Shown in pieces: positions 25,721-40,700 of a DNA stretch of 64,000 bases. Location of the stretch: NCBI GenBank assembly GCA_029582155.1, contig CM055908.1:22057103-22121102 (forward strand). The letters are read 5' to 3'. Within the stretch, counting starts at the first letter, position 1, and the number at the start of each line of letters is the position of its first letter. The notes beneath the pieces were generated by a model, which saw only the letters and a program-made list of their open reading frames with translations, ran no database searches and had not been told where the DNA came from. Both the position numbers and the translations under genes were made by a program. The stretch is from Panopea generosa. Taxonomy: Eukaryota; Mollusca; Bivalvia; Adapedonta; Hiatellidae.

Positions 25721-28700
25721 TAAAGATAATTTTATATAAATATATAAAAATTAAAATGGAAATATAAAATTCTCCTCACCCCTTCCCCCTTTTTAAGAAA
25801 AATTTAGATGAGAATCTTGCAATTAATTTATAATGACCTTACTAACTGTTGGTTGGATAACAAAAGTACATGAATAAGATTACCCGCAGAACATGTCGCT
25901 GTCGTCACGGTGCAAGAAATTGAAGGTAAACATGCGTCTAAAATATTGATCAGCCAGTGAACCAAAATCTGCATATCGACATGCTTCATCCTCTGCCACT
26001 GGAATAGATTATATGTTTATGATTGTGTGTGTTCAGACAATATAGTTTTAAAAGTTGTCTCCCCTAAAAGTGAATGTATTATTAATATCATAAAATTTCT
26101 ACTTTATTATATGGACATTTTTTTTTTATTTCACAAAGTCAATAGTCTGGCTTATAAAATTATTAATTTGATAAAAAAAATCTGAGCAGAAGTTATTCAA
26201 TGAAACCCAGTAACCCATTTTTCTGTATGACAGAAAATGTTCATAATTCTCTTGTAAGACATCACCTTGACTGTTGACCGACTTGTGTTGTTTTTATTTT
26301 GTTTGAATATTTAGCATAATTTTTATGCCATCAAGGGCAAAGAGACGACCAGTTAACCTTACCACTGTTTCATGAGATCCTGAGAGGTAAACCAGTACTC
26401 GAGCACACCCTATCTCACCACAAGTAACTAATAACTTTCCCCCTTGAATTAGCTGTGAGAGACGAATGACAATGAGATGTAATATCGTATATCAATCATC
26501 ACAGACTGTGACTGGATGGGGATTCAAACTCATGACCCCTAGATTGATAAGTCAGACGCGCAACTGGCTGAGCCAACTTGACCTCGGTATCAATATTTGT
26601 GTATATACATTGAACTCACCGTCAGGTTGTCGGGTAGGTACATCAGGTTCATCACGTTCACCGTCATCATCTCGCCCAATTTCATCAGTCAGAGGTAGGC
26701 CTTCATTACATTTATCTGTGTAACATGCATGGCGATATGTGACTTTATTCCCACTGGATTGGACTTTTACCATTGCTTTACTTGCTTTGGGGTTTTTGCA
26801 ACCTTTAGTTATGCTCAGTTCACCCCCATTGGTAACCACCACAATTGTCTGGCAGGACTGCAATACATTATCATATATCTACATTCATGACTCAACTCCT
26901 TAACTAACCGTTATAAAATGGTGTTATTTGCATTCCCATGAAATTGTATTTTTAGCCTTGGCGCAATTTTGGATGAAATCAACCTTATTTGAGATTGACA
27001 TAAAAAACATTGTAGTTATTATGTGTTTTTACATTATGATGAATGAGCAGAAATGTCACTGTTATTGTTCAATTTACCAAATTTAACTTATGGATGCACA
27101 ATATAATTTACCTTCATATCGGTGCTTGATGAATGTGAAACTGGAAATGGTGTTGTTAAGGAACTCTTATTTTTTTATATGTATAATGACCTCTTGTTCA
27201 GTAAGTGCTATCAATTTTCAGTAATACAGCCAAGTTTCAGGCATTAAATACTGAAACTTTTGTTAGAATACCATTTTCTGCATGGTCATGATATACAGAC
27301 GCGGGATGTCGACCGACATGCAATTTTGTTCTCAATGTCTGTCAACCTCTGTGCTACCAAAATATGATGAGAAAGGTATATGGGTCATGGGTCATTATCA
27401 GAGATTTTTTTCTGTTCAATGTGTACACTGTTGACAAAGTGAAAGTAGACTTCCGAAATCATATATTTATACCCTAATTTCTAAGCATTTTTTTTTCTAA
27501 ATTCACAATACAAGCATGACAATGTTCAAAATATATCATTAATACATATGTTACTATATATAGTAACAAAATGAGCATGTTTTAAGCAGGTTATTGCCTT
27601 CATGTGCTGATTATCACTTATCGGCCTGGGCTGAAAACTCATAATCATAATCAACCTGGTAAACACTTGCCTTGAAAACAATGGCCACGTAAAACATTAT
27701 CATTGTCAGTGCGTTTCAACATGTCGATACATTCTTTCATGGATAAAAAATAAATGTTCTTCGCTAAAATAAATCGCTGATATTGTGTACATTATTTTAG
27801 TTTAGTATTTCCTTTTTGTTTGTAATGTTAACAAATCAATGAAGCAACTGCATAGTGACTAAAACAACTGAAAAGCAAATAAATATCTTAAAATCTGTGG
27901 GCAACATCAGAATGGTGCAATTATATATAGCTTGGTCAACGTGTACATCATATCATATTTTATTTATCTGAAAGTCGTGTATTCAAGATGCATCAATGAC
28001 ATGTTGTTTTTAAATCAAATTTGTTTTTATTATTTTTCTTTCATTTTAGACTAGTTTAAAATATAAAAAAGTGATGTGTACACATAATTCAGAAGAACAT
28101 GTAATAAAGTGGTTGATAAATGGATGTACAGTGCCTTGTAATGATAATGTTCAGTCCCGGTGAGTGTAACATACTTAGTCCCTTTGAGTGGTGCAACCAA
28201 ACATGTGTATTAAAGACATTAATACAGGACAGAGCCAAACAGGGAGGTGATAATTGGCCAAGAATTCATAATGGCCCTTGCACTAAAACGCTGGGGCCAT
28301 TATTCATTTTCCGGGCCAATTATCACCTCCTGGTCCAGCTCTGTCATGATTTAACCTCTAAATAATGCCATTCAAATAAAAAAATGAGCATTAAAAAAGA
28401 AGAAACAAGGATTAGTTATTACCGCCATTATGCAACTACCCCTCGGAAGAATTTCCTGTTTCCTATGGTGGTACTATGCCTTAATTGAGGACATAAATAA
28501 TATAAATAAAACAAGACCTGTTGGAGAACAGCATTAACTTGACTATTCTAGCTTTGTCATTAATATGTAACACCAGAAATACAGTATGTGGGGTAAAGAA
28601 AGGCTGGAAAATTCAACTCGTCTACTCGCCAAAATGAGTGAACATTTGGTCAGGATGATTAAGATTTAATAAACTGACCTTAATATTAATTTGATTTAAA

Positions 28701-31700
28701 GCATTCAATAAACAATGTTAGAAAGGAGGATGAAAAGCTTTTATATGATATTTCTAGCCCTGTACTTGTTTCCTCTTGTTAAATATACTTAGTGCTGGCC
28801 GTAAAAATGGCTGGTTTTATTTGAATTTGGTTTGTAAAGGAAATTTAAACACTTTCTTAAAATATGATCTTAGCCCCACCACTCCCCTTCCACCCCTCCC
28901 CCCACACCTCTGTAAACATAATTGCACTGACCTTCTGGTTGAAAGGACAAATTTCTGTATTATTGTTGCAAGTTTCACGGTCATTTGCTTCATTGCAAGC
29001 ATAACATCGCATTTTATCATCCTGTACTTCCACTGAAATAAACAAAAATACATATACAATTATGTCTGACACAATCACCACAACAGTGTACGTGTTACAC
29101 AGAACATGTAGCATACCTCTGACACAATCACCACAGTAGTATACATGTTACACAGAACATGTAGCACTCCTCTGACACCACCACCTATGTCACACAGAGC
29201 ATGTAGCATTCCTCTGACACAATCACCTATGTCACACAGAACACATAGCAGTCCTCTGTCACAATCACCTATGTCACACAGAACACAGCCATAGCAGTCC
29301 TCTGGCACACTAACCTTTGTCACACAGAGCATGTAGCATTCCTCTGACACAATCACCTATGTCACACAGAACATGTAGCATTCCTCTGACACAATCACCT
29401 AGGTCACACAGAACACAGCCATAGCAGTCCTCTGTCACAATCACCTATGTCACACAGAACACAGCCATAGCAGTCCTCTGGCACAATAACCTTTGTCACA
29501 CAGGGCATGTAGCAGTCCTCTGGCACAATAACCTTTGTCACACAGAGCATGTAGCATTCCTCTGACACAATCACCTAGGTCACACAGAACACAGCCATAG
29601 CAGTCCTCTGGCACAATAACCTTTGTCACACAGAGCATGTAGCATTCCTCTGACACAATCACCTATGTCACACAGAACATGTAGCATTCCTCTGACACAA
29701 TCACTTATGTCACACAGAACATGTAGCATTCCTCTAGCACAATCACCTATGTCACACAGAACACATAGCACTCCTCTGACACAACCACCTATGTCACACA
29801 GAACACAGCATTCCTCTGACACAATCACCTATGTCATGCAAAACACATAGCATTCCTGGCACAATCACCTATGTCACACAGAGCATGTAGCATTCCTTTG
29901 ACACAATCACCTATGACACACAGAGCATGTAACATTCCTCTGGCACAATCACCTATGTCACACACAGCATTTAGCATTCCTCTGACACAATCACCTATGT
30001 CACATAGAGCATGTAACATTCCTCTGACACAATCACCTATGTCACACAGAGCATGTAACATTCCTCTGGCACAATCACCTATGTCACACACATGATTTAG
30101 CATTCCTCTGACACAATCACCTATGTCACATAGAGCATGTAACATTTCTAACAAAATCACCTAAGTCACACAGAAAATGTAGCATTCCTCTGACACAATC
30201 ACCTATGTCACACAGAACACATAGCAGTCCTCTGACACAATCACCTATGTCACACAGAACACATAGCACTCCTCTGACACAATCACCTATGTCACACAGA
30301 ACATATAGCATTCCTCTGGCACAATCACCTAAGTCACACAGAACACATAGCACTCCTCTGACACAATCACCTATGTCACACAGAACATATAGCATTCCTC
30401 GGACACAATTACCTATGTCACACAGAGCATGTAACATTACTAACAAAATCACTTAAGTCACACAGAAAATGTAGCATTCCTGTGACACAATCACCTATGT
30501 CACACAGAACACATAGCAGTCCTCTGTCACAATCACCTATGTCACACAGAACACGTAGCACTCCTCTGACACAATCACCTAAGTCACACAGAACACGTAG
30601 CACTCCTCTGGCACAATCACCTATGTCACACAGAACATATAGCATTCCTCTGACACAATTACCTATGTCACACAGAGCATGTAACATTACTAACAAAATC
30701 ACCTAAGTCACACAGAAAATGTAGCATTCCTCTGACACAATCACCTATGTCACACAGAACACGTAGCAGTCCTCTGTCACAATCACCTATGTCACACAGA
30801 ACACATAGCAGTCCTCTGACACAATCACCTATGTCACACATAACACGTAGCACTCCTCTGACACAATCACCTAAGTCACACAGAAAATGTAGCATTCCTC
30901 TGACACAATCACCTATGTCACACAGAACACATAGCAGTCCTCTGACACAATCACCTATGTCACACAGAACACGTAGCATTCCTCTGACACAATCACCTAT
31001 GTCACACAGAACACGTAGCACTCCTCTGACACAATCACCTATTTCACATAGAACAGGTAGCACTCCTCTGACACAATCACCTATGTCACACAGAACACGT
31101 AGCACTCCTCTGACACAATCACCTATGTCACACAGAACACGTAGCACTCCTAACACAATCACCTATGTCACACAGAACACGTAGCACTCCTAACACAATC
31201 ACCCCAACAGTATATACTTCTTATGACAATACACAATTGTGGTGCTAACTTGTTTATCAGAATCCCATTTCACTAACCTTCTTAAATCTTAAGATTTTTG
31301 TATGAACAAAATGTAACACCTAGGAACATGTCACTGGCGCAGCATCTTTGCATATTTTAATAAAAAAATATTATTAACAAGGCTTACGAGACTTTGTAAA
31401 ATGATGTAATTGATATCACTAAATGAATTTCCCGTCTTTTCATCATAACTTCAAAAGTTGAACTAAGAAATTCGTAAACTTATGAATGTTTGTAAAACTT
31501 TGCTACTAAAGACACTTAAATGAAGATCCAATGAAAAAATACAGGTGCTAGAGTGCATTATTCCAAAAACAGATGCCACTTAATTGATATAGCTTTCTGA
31601 TTAATGTTTAAAAATTAAGAAGAATGCAATGATTTGCCTTCATCACATTTTCACAAAGAGAGACTCAACATTTCACCATGAGAGTCTGTATTTCATGCAG

Positions 31701-34700
31701 GGACGAGGCTGGAGCTGTTATACCATATCATGATATTTGTGTATAAGTTAATAACAAAGGATGAATAAGTGTTATATGTAAGAGTCAAGGTCACCTGGAA
31801 TAATTTGATTACTCCAGACAGAATCTCAGAATGAATGCTTGAACACAATCCAGAGGTAGTGAGAGAGATGTGTTGAGGCACACTTATGTTACACAAGGTG
31901 CAACCATTCAGGGCATCATCGGAACATAAACTCAGAATGAATGCTTGAACACAATCCAGAGATAGTGAGAGAGATGTGTTGAGGCACACTTATGTTACAC
32001 AAGGTGCAACCATTCAGGGCATCATCGGAACATAAACTCAGAATGAATGCTTGAACACAATCCAGAGATAGTGAGGGAGGTGTGTTGAGACACACTTATG
32101 TTACACAAGGTGCAACCATTCAGGGCATCATCGGAACATAAACTCAGAATGAATGCTTGAACACAATCCAGAGATAGTGAGAGAGGTGTGTTGAGATACA
32201 CTTATGTTACACAAGGTGCAACCATTCAGGGCATCATCGGAACATAAACTCAGAATGAATGCTTGAACACAATCCAGAGATAGTGAGAGAGGTGTGTTGA
32301 GGCACACTTATGTTACACAAGGTGCAACCATTCAGGGCATCATCGGAACATAAACTCAGAATGAATGCTTGAACACAATCCAGAGATAGTGAGAGAGATG
32401 TGTTGAGGCACACTTATGTTACACAAGGTGCAACCATTCAGGGCATCATCGGAACATAAACTCAGAATGAATGCTTGAACACAATCCAGAGATAGTGAGG
32501 GAGGTGTGTTGAGACACACTTATGTTACACAAGGTGCAACCATTCAGGGCATCATCGGAACATAAACTCAGAATGAATGCTTGAACACAATCCAGAGATA
32601 GTGAGAGAGGTGTGTTGAGGCACACTTATGTTACACAAGGTGCAACCATTCAGGGCATCATCGGAACATAAACTCAGAATGAATGCTTGAACACAATCCA
32701 GAGATAGTGAGAGAGATGTGTTGAGGCACACTTATGTTACACAAGGTGCAACCATTCAGGGCATCATCGGAACATAAACTCAGAATGAATGCTTGAACAC
32801 AATCCAGAGATAGTGAGGGAGGTGTGTTGAGACACACTTATGTTACACAAGGTGCAACCATTCAGGGCATCATCGGAACATAAACTCAGAATGAATGCTT
32901 GAACACAATCCAGAGATAGTGAGAGAGGTGTGTTGAGATACACTTATGTTACACAAGGTGCAACCATTCAGGGCATCATCGGAACATAAACTCAGAATGA
33001 ATGCTTGAACACAATCCAGAGATAGTGAGAGAGGTGTGTTGAGGCACACTTATGTTACACAAGGTGCCACCATTCAGGGCATCATCAGTTGACATAACAG
33101 TAACACACATTTCCGTTCTTTTCTCACAACAGTTTGTTAATGACCATGAAATTAGTTTTTTAACTAGCACATTAGTTCTGAAGTGCTGAAGTGATGTATA
33201 GATTGGATAATCATTTACAGTTTGAAATTATTGGCTGATTCCATACATGACACATTGGGACATATTATTTAGTAATTTCAAATGTTTGATCATACCTGTA
33301 TCATCACAAAGTTCTTCACGTAACTTTTTAGCAGTGGCTACCATGCCCCTAATCGAGGTTTTGTCGTGTAGATTTGTAACCGAGCAGATACACTGATCAA
33401 ACATCTCCATGGACATACACATTTTGTTTGACACGCCATAAGGAATGAAATCATCAGCAAGTGCAGATGTAAATTTATTAATGAATGTTTTAACACAATC
33501 CAAGGAAGATGTGAGATTGGTGTTGAGCAATTGGGGCACACTTATTTCACAGTCATCATTCTGGGTATCATCAGCGATTTTATTTAACATTCTTTGCCGC
33601 TCATCTAACTGCAGGCCATTACATGCAGCAGTAGTGAAGTTGGCCACACAATCCATGTAGTCTTCGATGGTTCTACAAATAAACCATTAAATCAGAAAAA
33701 TTACCACTGTAAAACAATTATCTAAGAAAAATTAATTAAAACAACAATAAAAAATGTTGTTTTTATTATAACAACAATTGTGAAATTCAAATAATTGATG
33801 GAGGGTAAAAATATGACTGCTTTCAGTAGAACATTTTAACAAGGGTATCAGTAGCACCAATGGATGCTCCCTGAACAAGTGCTTGATATAGTAGTTCTAA
33901 AGCTCATTCACATGCTGTTGAAGATATATTCCGAATAAGAGGATTGGGATGGGCTTGGGCAGGTTACCAAGGGCTGGCTCAGCTGAACACGATGTGTAGG
34001 CACGGTTGTATGGGATCCCGGGGGCATGCTCCCCCGGAAATAAATTTCAGCTAGATTGCTGTAGGTGCATTTTGACGTATTTTTCTTATGTTTTAGGGGC
34101 CTAGTTGACCATATATAAATATTAATCTTGAATTCACTGTTTTATAACCAATTAAATGTAATGTTTTATGGTTTGTTCACTTCAATAAAGGGAAAAATGA
34201 AGTAACATAGAGGTAAGACTTTATTGCATTTCTTGTCATTTTTGTGTTTTCGATTTCTCAGAAAAAAGCATGCCTACAGGAAGCTATGCCCCCTGGTTAC
34301 AAAGTTTAAACAGTGTTGTAAATAATGAGATATGAGGGGGATGAGGAGGGGGATCTTCATGGGTATAACAAGTAACAAGAGATATGAGGGGGACGAGGTG
34401 GGGGATCTTCCTGGGTATAACAAATAACAAGAGATATGAGGGGGATGAGGAAGGGATCTTCATGGGTATAACAAGTAACAAGAGATATGAGGGGGATGAG
34501 GAGGGGATCTTCATGGGTATAACAAGTAACAAGAGATATGAGGGGGATGAGGAGGGGGATCTTCATGGGTATAACAAGTAACAAGAGATATGAGGGGGAT
34601 GAGGAGGGGGATCTTCATGGGTATAACAAATAACAAGAGATATGAGGGGAATGAGGAGGGGGATGAGGAGGGGGATCTTCATGGGTATAACAAGTAACAA

Positions 34701-37700
34701 GAGATATGAGGGGGATAAGGAGGGGGATCTTCATGGGTTTAACAAGTAACAAGAGATATGATGGGGATAAGGAGGGGGATCTTTATGGGTATAACAAATA
34801 ACAAGAGATATGAGGGGGATGAGGAGGGGATCTTCAAGTGTATAACAAGTAACAAGAGATATGAGGGGGATGAGGAAGGGATCTTCACGTGTATAACAAG
34901 TAACAAGAGATATGTGGGGGATGAGGAGGGGGATCTTCATGGGTATAACAAATAACAAGAGTTTTGAGTTGGATGAGGAGGGGGATCTTCATAGGTATAA
35001 CAAGTAACAAGATATATGAGGGGGATGAGGAGGGGGATCTTCATGGGTATAACAAATAACAAGAGATATGAGGGGGATGAGGAGGGGGAACTTCATGGGT
35101 ATAACAAGTAACAAGAGATATGAGGGGGATGAGGAGGGGATCTTCACATGTATAACAAGTAATAAGAGATATGAGGGGGACGATGTTGGGGATCTATTTG
35201 GGTACAACAAGTAACAAGAGGCCCAAGTTGCTCACCTGATTTCACTGGCACCTTTTTTTTAAATTTTGAGAATTATCTGTGTTTACATAGTATTCCTAAG
35301 TGAAAACTAAAGTTCCCTTACTAGGCCCCAATGGACAATAGCTTCTTTATTTGAACAAACACCAAACCCTTAATCAATGGGATCATTTATACCAACTATG
35401 AACAAATTTGGCTGAATGGTTCTTGAGAAACAGATTTAAACTTGAAATACCCACACATAGGGGTTATTTATACCAAACATAAACAAATTTGGCAGGTCAG
35501 TTATTAAGAAAAGGGTTTTTAAATGAAAATTCCACTATGCTAAACTGATTAGGTGATACTACATGCAAAATATCAAAGCTCCTGGCCTTGTACTTTTGGG
35601 AGAAGAATATTTTTGAAATTTTGAATGGGGTTTAATGCCATTTTCAATACATTTCAGGTTATATATGGCATATTTAGTTTTACTGGTGGAGGAAGACCTC
35701 AGACTGAGTCAGACTGAGTAGAACTGCCGTCTTTCCGCTAGTAACTGGAAACTTTCTCACAAAGTTTTTGGAGCAAGCAGGACACAAACCTACAACCTTA
35801 ACGGTGAGAGGTAAGTGATCTTGAGACGGCGCCTCAATAGACCACTTGGGCACGTTGGACCCTTGAAATTTTGAGAAAAAAAACCTGATAATACCCTGGG
35901 GCATGTCATGATTTAAACAAATGTGAGAGCTTCATGTAACACTGCTTCACACCAAATTTGGTGAAAATCTGTCAAGCGGTTTCAGAGAAGAAGGCCAACA
36001 CAGGGCAATCAGGATAGCTCACTTGAGCTTTGCTTTACTTTGATACAAAACAAAATTTGAAAATGGGGAGTGGAGGTGATTGGTCTGGTATCTAGGCCGA
36101 AACGGGGTAAGATTAATTAAAATTAATAAAAAAGGGTTGTGGGGTAGGGGAGGGATGAACTCAGGATGGATATTCGGGCTTGTTCAGGTATCAAAGTTGT
36201 TCAAAGGTTTAAACAGGACTGATGCTGATATAGAATATTTAAGTTAATAACAGTATATAACTTACGAGCATTTTTCACTTGCAGGCACTGTTAAATCAAG
36301 AGGACATTCACTCATTATACTCTTCATGGAATAACACTTCATTCCCTCCATCTCTTCCTTCTCATCTTCTTCTTCCATTTCCATCTCTGTATTATTTTCA
36401 CACATCCCCCAGATCTCTTCTCCCATGTATTCATTTTGTCTTATTTCTTCTCTCACCATGGGTAGGTGGCACTTTTCCAAGGCAGCATTCGCTTTCATCT
36501 TAAAATCCGACCGAGCCATTCTGCAATAGGAAAAATAGCAAAGTATCATCAGTCATGCAATATTTTTCTAACACTGTCTATTCTGTTTTGATTCAGAGGC
36601 ATTTTATCCACTCAATTGTTTTTCTTTACAATTTGGAAATAAAAATAAAATTTATCATCAAAGGGTACTCAGAGGTCCCGGATTCGCCATTGAGTTAGTG
36701 GATGAATAACTTGGAATCTTCTGAATATCAAAACTGGTTATCCCATTCATCATTTCTTTACATGATTCATTTGAAGATTTAGATCCAATCTTGACGTTTT
36801 TGTCAGGGCTGAATTAGAAATGTTTCCCCCCATTTTTTTTTTACCCTGACTACAGTATCCATATCCAATTCATTTTTTTATTCTCTGAAACTAAGCTGGT
36901 TTGTTACAGGTACAGTGGGTCCATTTTTTAAAGATTCTAAATTGTGAGTGGCAAATTAATGTCAAAGTTGTGTAAAAATTTGCACACTGAAATAGTTTTA
37001 TAACTTCAGAATGAAAATGACAAAATGAAAACTTAATGCACTGATGATATAGAAGAACTAAATTATACAAATTTTGACAATTAGTTTAAATTTTGTTCTT
37101 TTATTTCGATTGTAAGACATTTTATTACAACTTAAACAAATCACACTTGAAGTCTTCCTGGGTGGAACCAGTACTTAGCATATGCAGAAAGTGTCTTTCT
37201 CAAGGGCACCACACATAGCCGTGGGGGAAGACCGAACACACAGCCCTCTGATTCTGGTTTACTTAGCTATACCACTTGACCACATGATCCACTTGACAAC
37301 TGAACTATTATAACTCAGGGCAGAACGATGACAAACAAAACATAATCATCAAATACAAGATATATAAGAATGGTTAGCTAAATAACTAATACGGACAGGA
37401 AGTTGAAAAACAAATTAATAAAGATGGGGATGGTCATCTAAATAACTGATAAGAAAAATCAATTAATAACATACAGATAAGCATGCCCATGGTCAGATAA
37501 ATAACTCATGGGGACAGTCAGTTAAATAACAGACGGATAAGCATGCCCGTGGTCAGATAATAACTCATGGGGACAGTCAGTTAAATAACAGACTGATAAG
37601 CATGCCCGTGGTCAGATAATAACTCATGGGGACAGTCAGTTAAATAACAGACAGATAGGGATGGTCAGATATATAACTCATGGGGACAGTCAGTTAAATA

Positions 37701-40700
37701 ACAGACAGATAAGCATGGTCAGATAATAACTCATGGGGACAGTCAGTTAAATAACAGACAGATAAGCATGGTCAGATATATAACTCATGGGGACAGTCAG
37801 TTAAATAACAGACAGATAAGCATGCCCGTGGTCAGATAATAATTCATGGGGACAGTCAGTTAAATAACAGACAGATAGGGATGGTCAGATATATAACTCA
37901 TGGGGACAGTCAGTTAAATAACAGACAGATAAGCTAGTCAGATAATAACTCATGGGGACAGTCAGTTAAATAACAGACAGATAAGCATGGTCAGATATAT
38001 AACTCATGGGGACAGTCAGTTAAATAACAGACAGATAAGCATGGTCAGATAAATAACTCATGGGGACAGTCAGTTAAATAACAGACAGATAAGCATGGTC
38101 AGATAAATAACTCATGGGGACAGTCAGTTAAATAACAGACAGATAAGCATGGTCAGATAATAACTCATGACAACAATCAGTTCAATACCAGACAGATAGG
38201 GATGGTCAGATAAATAACTCATGCGGACAGTCAGTTAAATAACAGACAGATAAGCATGGTCAGATAAATAACTCATGGGGACAGTCAGTTAAATAACAGA
38301 CAGATAAGCATGGTCAGATAAATAACTCATGGGGACAGTCAGTTAAATAACAGACAGATAAGCATGGTCAGATATATAACTCATGGGGACAGTCAGTTAA
38401 ATAACAGACAGATAAGCATGGTCAGATATATAACTCATGGGGACAATCAGTTAAATACCAGACAGATAGGGATGGTCAGATAAATAACTCATGTGGACAG
38501 TCAGTTAAATAAGACAGATAAGCATGGTCAGATAAATAACTCATGCGGACAATCACTTAAATAACAGACAGATAAGCATGGTCAGATATATAACTCATGG
38601 GGACATTCATTTAATTACAGACAGATAAGCATGGTCAGATAAATAACTCATGGGGACAATCAGTTAAATAAGACAGATAAGCATGGTCAGATATATAACT
38701 CATGGGGACATTCAGTTAATAACAGACAGATAGGCATGGTCAGATATATAACTCATGGGTACATTCAGTTAATAACAGACAGATAAGCATGGTCAGATAA
38801 ATAACTCATGGGGACAATCAGTTAAATAACAGACAGATATGCATGGTCAGATAAATAACTCATGGGGACAGTCAGTTAAATAACAGACAGATAAGCATGG
38901 TCAGATAAATAACTCATGCGGACAGTCAGTTAAATAAGACAGATAAGCATGGTCAGATAAATAACTCATGGGGACAATCAGTTAAATAAGACAGATAAGC
39001 ATGGTCAGATAAATAACTCATGCGGACAGTCAGTTAAATAACAGACAGATAAGCATGGTCAGATAAATAACTCATGGGGACAATCAGTTAAATAAGACAG
39101 ATAAGCATGGTCAGATATATAACTCATGGGGACATTCAGTTAATAACAGACAGATAGGCATGGTCAGATATATAACCCATGGGGACATTCAGTTAATAAC
39201 AGACAGATAAGCATGGTCAGATAAATAACTCATGGGGACAATCAGTTAAATAACAGACAGATATGCATGGTCAGATAAATAACTCATGGGGACAGTCAGT
39301 TAAATAACAGACAGATAAGCATGGTCAGATAAATAATTCATGGGGACAGTCAGTTAAATAACAGACAGATAAGCATGGTCAGATAAATAACTCATGGGGA
39401 CAATCAGTTAAATAACAGACAGATAAGCATGGTCAGATATATAACTCATGGGGACAATCAGTTTAATAACAGACAGATAAGCATGGTCAGATAAATATCT
39501 CATGGGGATAATCAGTTAAATAACAAACAGATAAGCATGATCAGATATATAACTCATGGGGACATTCAGTTAATAACAGACAGATAAGCATGGTCAGATA
39601 AATAACTCATGGGGACAATCAGTTAAATAACAGACAGATATGCATGGTCAGATAAATAACTCATGGGGACAGTCAGTTAAATAACAGACAGATAAGCATG
39701 GTCAGATAAATAACTCATGGGGACAGTCAGTTAAATAACAGACAGATAAGCATGGTCAGATAAATAACTCATGGGGACAATCAGTTAAATAACAGACAGA
39801 TAAGCATGGTCAGATAAATAACTCATGGGGACAATCAGTTTAATAACAGACAGATAAGCATGGTCAGATAAATATCTCATGGGGATAATCAGTTAAATAA
39901 CAAACAGATAAGCATGATCAGATATATAACTCATGGGGACATTCAGTTAATAACAGACAGATAAGCATGGTCAGATAAATAACTCATGGGGACAATCAGT
40001 TAAATAAGACAGATAAGCATGGTCACATAAATAACTCATGCGGATAATCAGTTAAATAACAAACAGATAAGCATGATCAGATATATAACTCATGGGGACA
40101 TTCAGTTAATAACAGACAGATAAGCATGGTCAGATAAATAACTCATGCGGATAATCAGTTAAATAACAAACAGATAAGCATGATCAGATATATAACTCAT
40201 GGGGACATTCAGTTAATAACAGACAGATAAGCATGGTCAGATAAATAACTCATGGGGACAATCAGTTAAATAAGACAGATAAGCATGGTCACATAAATAA
40301 CTCATGCGGACAATCAGTTAAATAACAGACAGATAAGTATGGTCAGATATATAACTCATGGGGACATTCAGTTAATAACAGACAGATAAGCATGGTCAGA
40401 TAAATAACTCATGGGGCCAGTCAGTTAATAACAGACAAATAAGCATGGTCAGATAAATAACTCATGGGGACAATCAGTTAAATAACAGACAGATAAGCAT
40501 GGTCAGATAAATAACTCATGCGGACAATCAGTTAAATAACAGACAAATAAGCATGGTCAGATATATAACTCATGGGGACATTCAGTTAATAACAGACAGA
40601 TAGGCATGGTCAGATATATAACTCATGGGGACATTCATTTAATAACAGACAGATAAGCATGGTCAGATAAATAACTCATGGGGACAGTCAGTTAAATAAG

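Noticed and set aside
29075-31184. Many ORFs of 60-164 codons on both strands
   Set aside because: They arise from the 42-bp repeat, are open on both strands, and have no splice or start context.
31693-31989. Minus ORF resembling exon 12, considered as a further real exon
   Set aside because: Frame shifts inside each unit and no phase-matched splice sites; better explained as the end of the exon-derived 106-bp array.
34284-35210. ORFs in the G-rich array
   Set aside because: Repeat artefacts on both strands with no splice support.
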